Source of the DNA: Bilabrum cf. latius
Lineage: Eukaryota > Bigyra: Bicosoecida > Bigyra > Bicosoecida
Assembly (NCBI GenBank): GCA_965178125.1
Contig: CBCXTV010000001.1
Span: forward strand, 124,001 to 188,000
Length of the DNA: 64,000 nucleotides
Direction of reading: 5' to 3'
Every line of letters starts with the position of its first letter. The first letter of the stretch is position 1. A program made the translations under genes and the position numbers. The notes under the pieces are model-generated. The model ran no database searches, was not told the origin of the DNA, and saw only the letters and a program-made list of their open reading frames with translations. Shown in pieces: positions 61,900 to 64,000 of the stretch.

Positions 61900-64000
61900 G
61901 GGACCGCAGCGACAGTAGCGTCGCTTAGGTGAGGAGCGGGTGCCAATGCTCTTTTGAAAATGGTGTGTCGTACGTACGGCAGGAGCCGTCGGTGGGAGCG
62001 GGGCGGATCCTGCGGGAAGTCGTGGAGACTGAGGGCAGAGACTCTCGGGTCGGTCAGGGTCTCATGTAACGTGCTGTTCACCGCAGAGGTATGTGCGGAT
62101 CTTGGTGGATCTCTCGAGGACATGGGTGGCATACCGTTGTGCATCCGTTCCCCGGGGGGGGCGGTCGCAGAAGAGTGCACACGAAAACAAGAGGAAAGGA
62201 GACCAACCCCCCAAACCCACGTAGTGCGATCCTGGGGGGTACCCTATAAGGTACTAAGAATCCTTCTCCCGAAAATCGCACTACCTCGGGCCACAACGTC
62301 TTGGTGGATTCCTCGAGGACATGGGTGGCATACCGTTGTGCATCCGTTCCCCGTCGCTCCCTAACGTCTTCAGTGGCAGGTTCGGAAAAGACACCTCCGT
62401 AGGCACGCGACAAGTCCCGGTGAAGCGGGCTCGCACCGCGCTGGGCGGGAGATCGTGAGCGCTTAGAGGACCGGAGCTTTCGGGCGGGTGCGTGTCTCGA
62501 CAAACTCCCTCTTGACCACGGGCGGGGAACGTGTAGGGCGGAAGCTAAAGACACCGTAAGTAGCGGAGGGCTAACATTCCGTCCTTCGGTGAGAGCCAAA
62601 AGTTCGAGTCTGCGAGAGACTATTATACGAAGTTCTCCCCTCCTCATACGTGCGCATAGCCTCCTCACGCGGTAGCGCGAGCGCGGGACCCGGACCTGTC
62701 CCTGATGGGCGTGAATCTGAACCCGGCGTACTCTCCTAGTCTGTCACTTCCACGACCTTGTTGTCGCGGAACCACTTGCACGGAGAGGAACCTGTCGTTC
62801 AAGCGGGTGCAGCCGGACGCGCAGGTGTAGTGCATCGCCTTGCATATGTGCACGGCCAAGTAGATGCCGGAACCGTAGAGGTATCACACTTCCCGCGGAG
62901 CTTGGGTGGGTCTTTCGCTGCTGTCGTCTGCTCCAGAAGGTTTGCGCCAAAAACCGGAAAACTTCTAAGACAGAGGTGGGATGCCAGGAGCTCACGGTCC
63001 TGCCGGATTGGGGAGGTCCATGCCCACGCGAGCCGGGTACGCGTCCAAATCAACGCACAGAGCGGGAGCTGAGGGCGCCAAGGACGCTCACTGTCAGGCA
63101 CACACAACGCGCACAGAATTCGTCATTTCGCGTTCAAAGCCTGCCAACGACGTGGCGCTTGGCGAAATGTGGTGGGTGGCGAAGATGTGGTACTTCGCCG
63201 TGCCTTTCTCTATGACGGCCAAGCGTGCACTCGCCATCGCGCTCGGACGCCACAGGAAGAGATCCCAGCTCGCAGCTCCGCCGCCTCATCCAGGAGTAAG
63301 GCGAAGTCGAATCGTGAATAGCGCTTCGCACCTTCACAGAGCCGAGGATCACAGATAGGCCCCGCCTCACAGAACCCAGCGCCATAGGGCAGAGCGTGAA
63401 GTACCTGGCCGCTTGGCTTGGCCGGACCCCCGCCCGCCCTCCGCCGGCAGCTCCTCCCGTCCGTCCCTATGGAGGCAGATCCGCGTACCCATGCTGCGGC
63501 GGGATCCTGACACAATCCGCTCCTCTTAGTGTGTGGCCGTGGGGCATGAGTGGAGCAGCATCGGGCCCTCACCAGCCGTGGAACGGAAGCAGCTCTCCGT
63601 GCGGCAGCTGTGCGATGCACAGACCTCGTCCCAAAGATACGGATCCATTTTGCCGTCTTCCCGCGCATACTGCATCGCTCTGCAAAACTGCATTGCGCAG
63701 TGGATCCCCGAGCGTCGACTGCCAATAGCAGGCGGCCTCGCAAGGCCTTCATGGACGCAGGATTTGGGCTTCTTCATCGTAAATTTGGGGTCTGCTCAGC
63801 GCGCGAAAATTCCAACGCTTCAAAATGATCCGGACGTCGCGAGAAGGGAACTCGTTGCTTGCTCACCTGTGCGGAGGGGTTGGATGCCCGATGTGCTAAA
63901 GAGAGGATACTGTCCGTCGGCGTTCTCTCTTCACCTTGTGCGGAAGGGTTGGGTGCCTGATTTCAGACAGAGAAGGTCTCGTCCGTTGGGAGCGCTTAGG

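Larger units (their letters stand above)
54391..64000. repeat. 27,195-bp tandem unit, copy 3 (first 9,610 bases)
   Basis: Third copy, cut by the window end. It agrees with copy 1 rather than copy 2 at all eight differing positions it spans (offset +54,390 from 1077, 1704, 1855, 1856, 2108, 3258, 4648 and 8788). It has one private base, A at 55032 where copies 1 and 2 have G. Confidence 0.97.

Noticed and set aside
1-64000. Bacterial or phage origin
   Set aside because: No consistent ribosome-binding sites, long non-coding spacers, a pogo/CENP-B-type protein and extensive repeats fit a eukaryotic setting better. No rRNA, tRNA or host marker was seen to settle it.
1-64000. The array as a pure assembly artefact
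   Set aside because: Not excluded, but the copies carry consistent distinguishing bases, so they are not simple reuse of one consensus. Wrapping around a 54-kb circle remains possible and is listed as a finding.

Overview
The window is 2.35 head-to-tail copies of one 27,195-bp unit (1-27195, 27196-54390, and the first 9,610 bases of a third copy from 54391). Every feature I followed recurs at exactly +27,195 or +54,390, with no net insertion or deletion. Read by eye, copies 1 and 2 differ at about 14 bases. Copy 3 agrees with copy 1, against copy 2, at all eight differing sites it covers, and has one private change (55032). The copies therefore alternate A-B-A, as in a 54,390-bp higher-order repeat or a circular dimer.

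The DNA is GC-rich, all recognisable intact genes lie on the + strand, spacers are long, there are no convincing ribosome-binding sites, and repeats are abundant. Together with a pogo/CENP-B-type transposase-like protein and a eukaryotic CRESS-type Rep, this suggests a protist nuclear genome or a eukaryotic extrachromosomal element. A dinoflagellate would fit the one-way gene orientation and tandem repetition. That host guess is weak, because no spliced leader, rRNA or host marker is visible.

Layout of one unit (copy 1 coordinates): end of a zinc-ribbon gene A (to 564); repeat-rich leader; four-CxxC protein B (1684-2691); duplicated spacer and coiled-coil protein C (3793-4314); pogo-like DDE protein D (4853-6490); zinc-ribbon protein E (6445-7509); a gene-poor stretch with an origin-like stem-loop cassette and minus-strand remnants resembling PARP and a zinc ribbon (7510-10590); a mosaic of shuffled sense-strand pieces of B, E, F and H (10590-14390), which includes a chimeric second copy of B (12595-13785); small tandem repeats, a 197-bp near-perfect palindrome and a hierarchical repeat field (14440-16310); about 3 kb with no recognised gene; a two-domain glycosyltransferase F (19347-21857); a basic coiled-coil protein G (22732-23202); an origin-like region with iterated GAGCACTAC motifs and a nested hairpin (23565-23870); the Rep gene H with HUH-type and superfamily 3 helicase motifs (24377-26662); a GT/CA hairpin; then gene A again.

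The most interesting reading is that the unit is, or descends from, a self-replicating element. Rep (H) would nick and unwind at the iteron/stem-loop region just upstream of it, and rolling-circle replication would give head-to-tail concatemers, which is the form seen here. D could supply a second, cut-and-paste-type activity. The CxxC proteins A, B, B' and E look like a related set of accessory or nucleic-acid-binding proteins. F is unexpected cargo. All functions are inferred from motifs read by eye.
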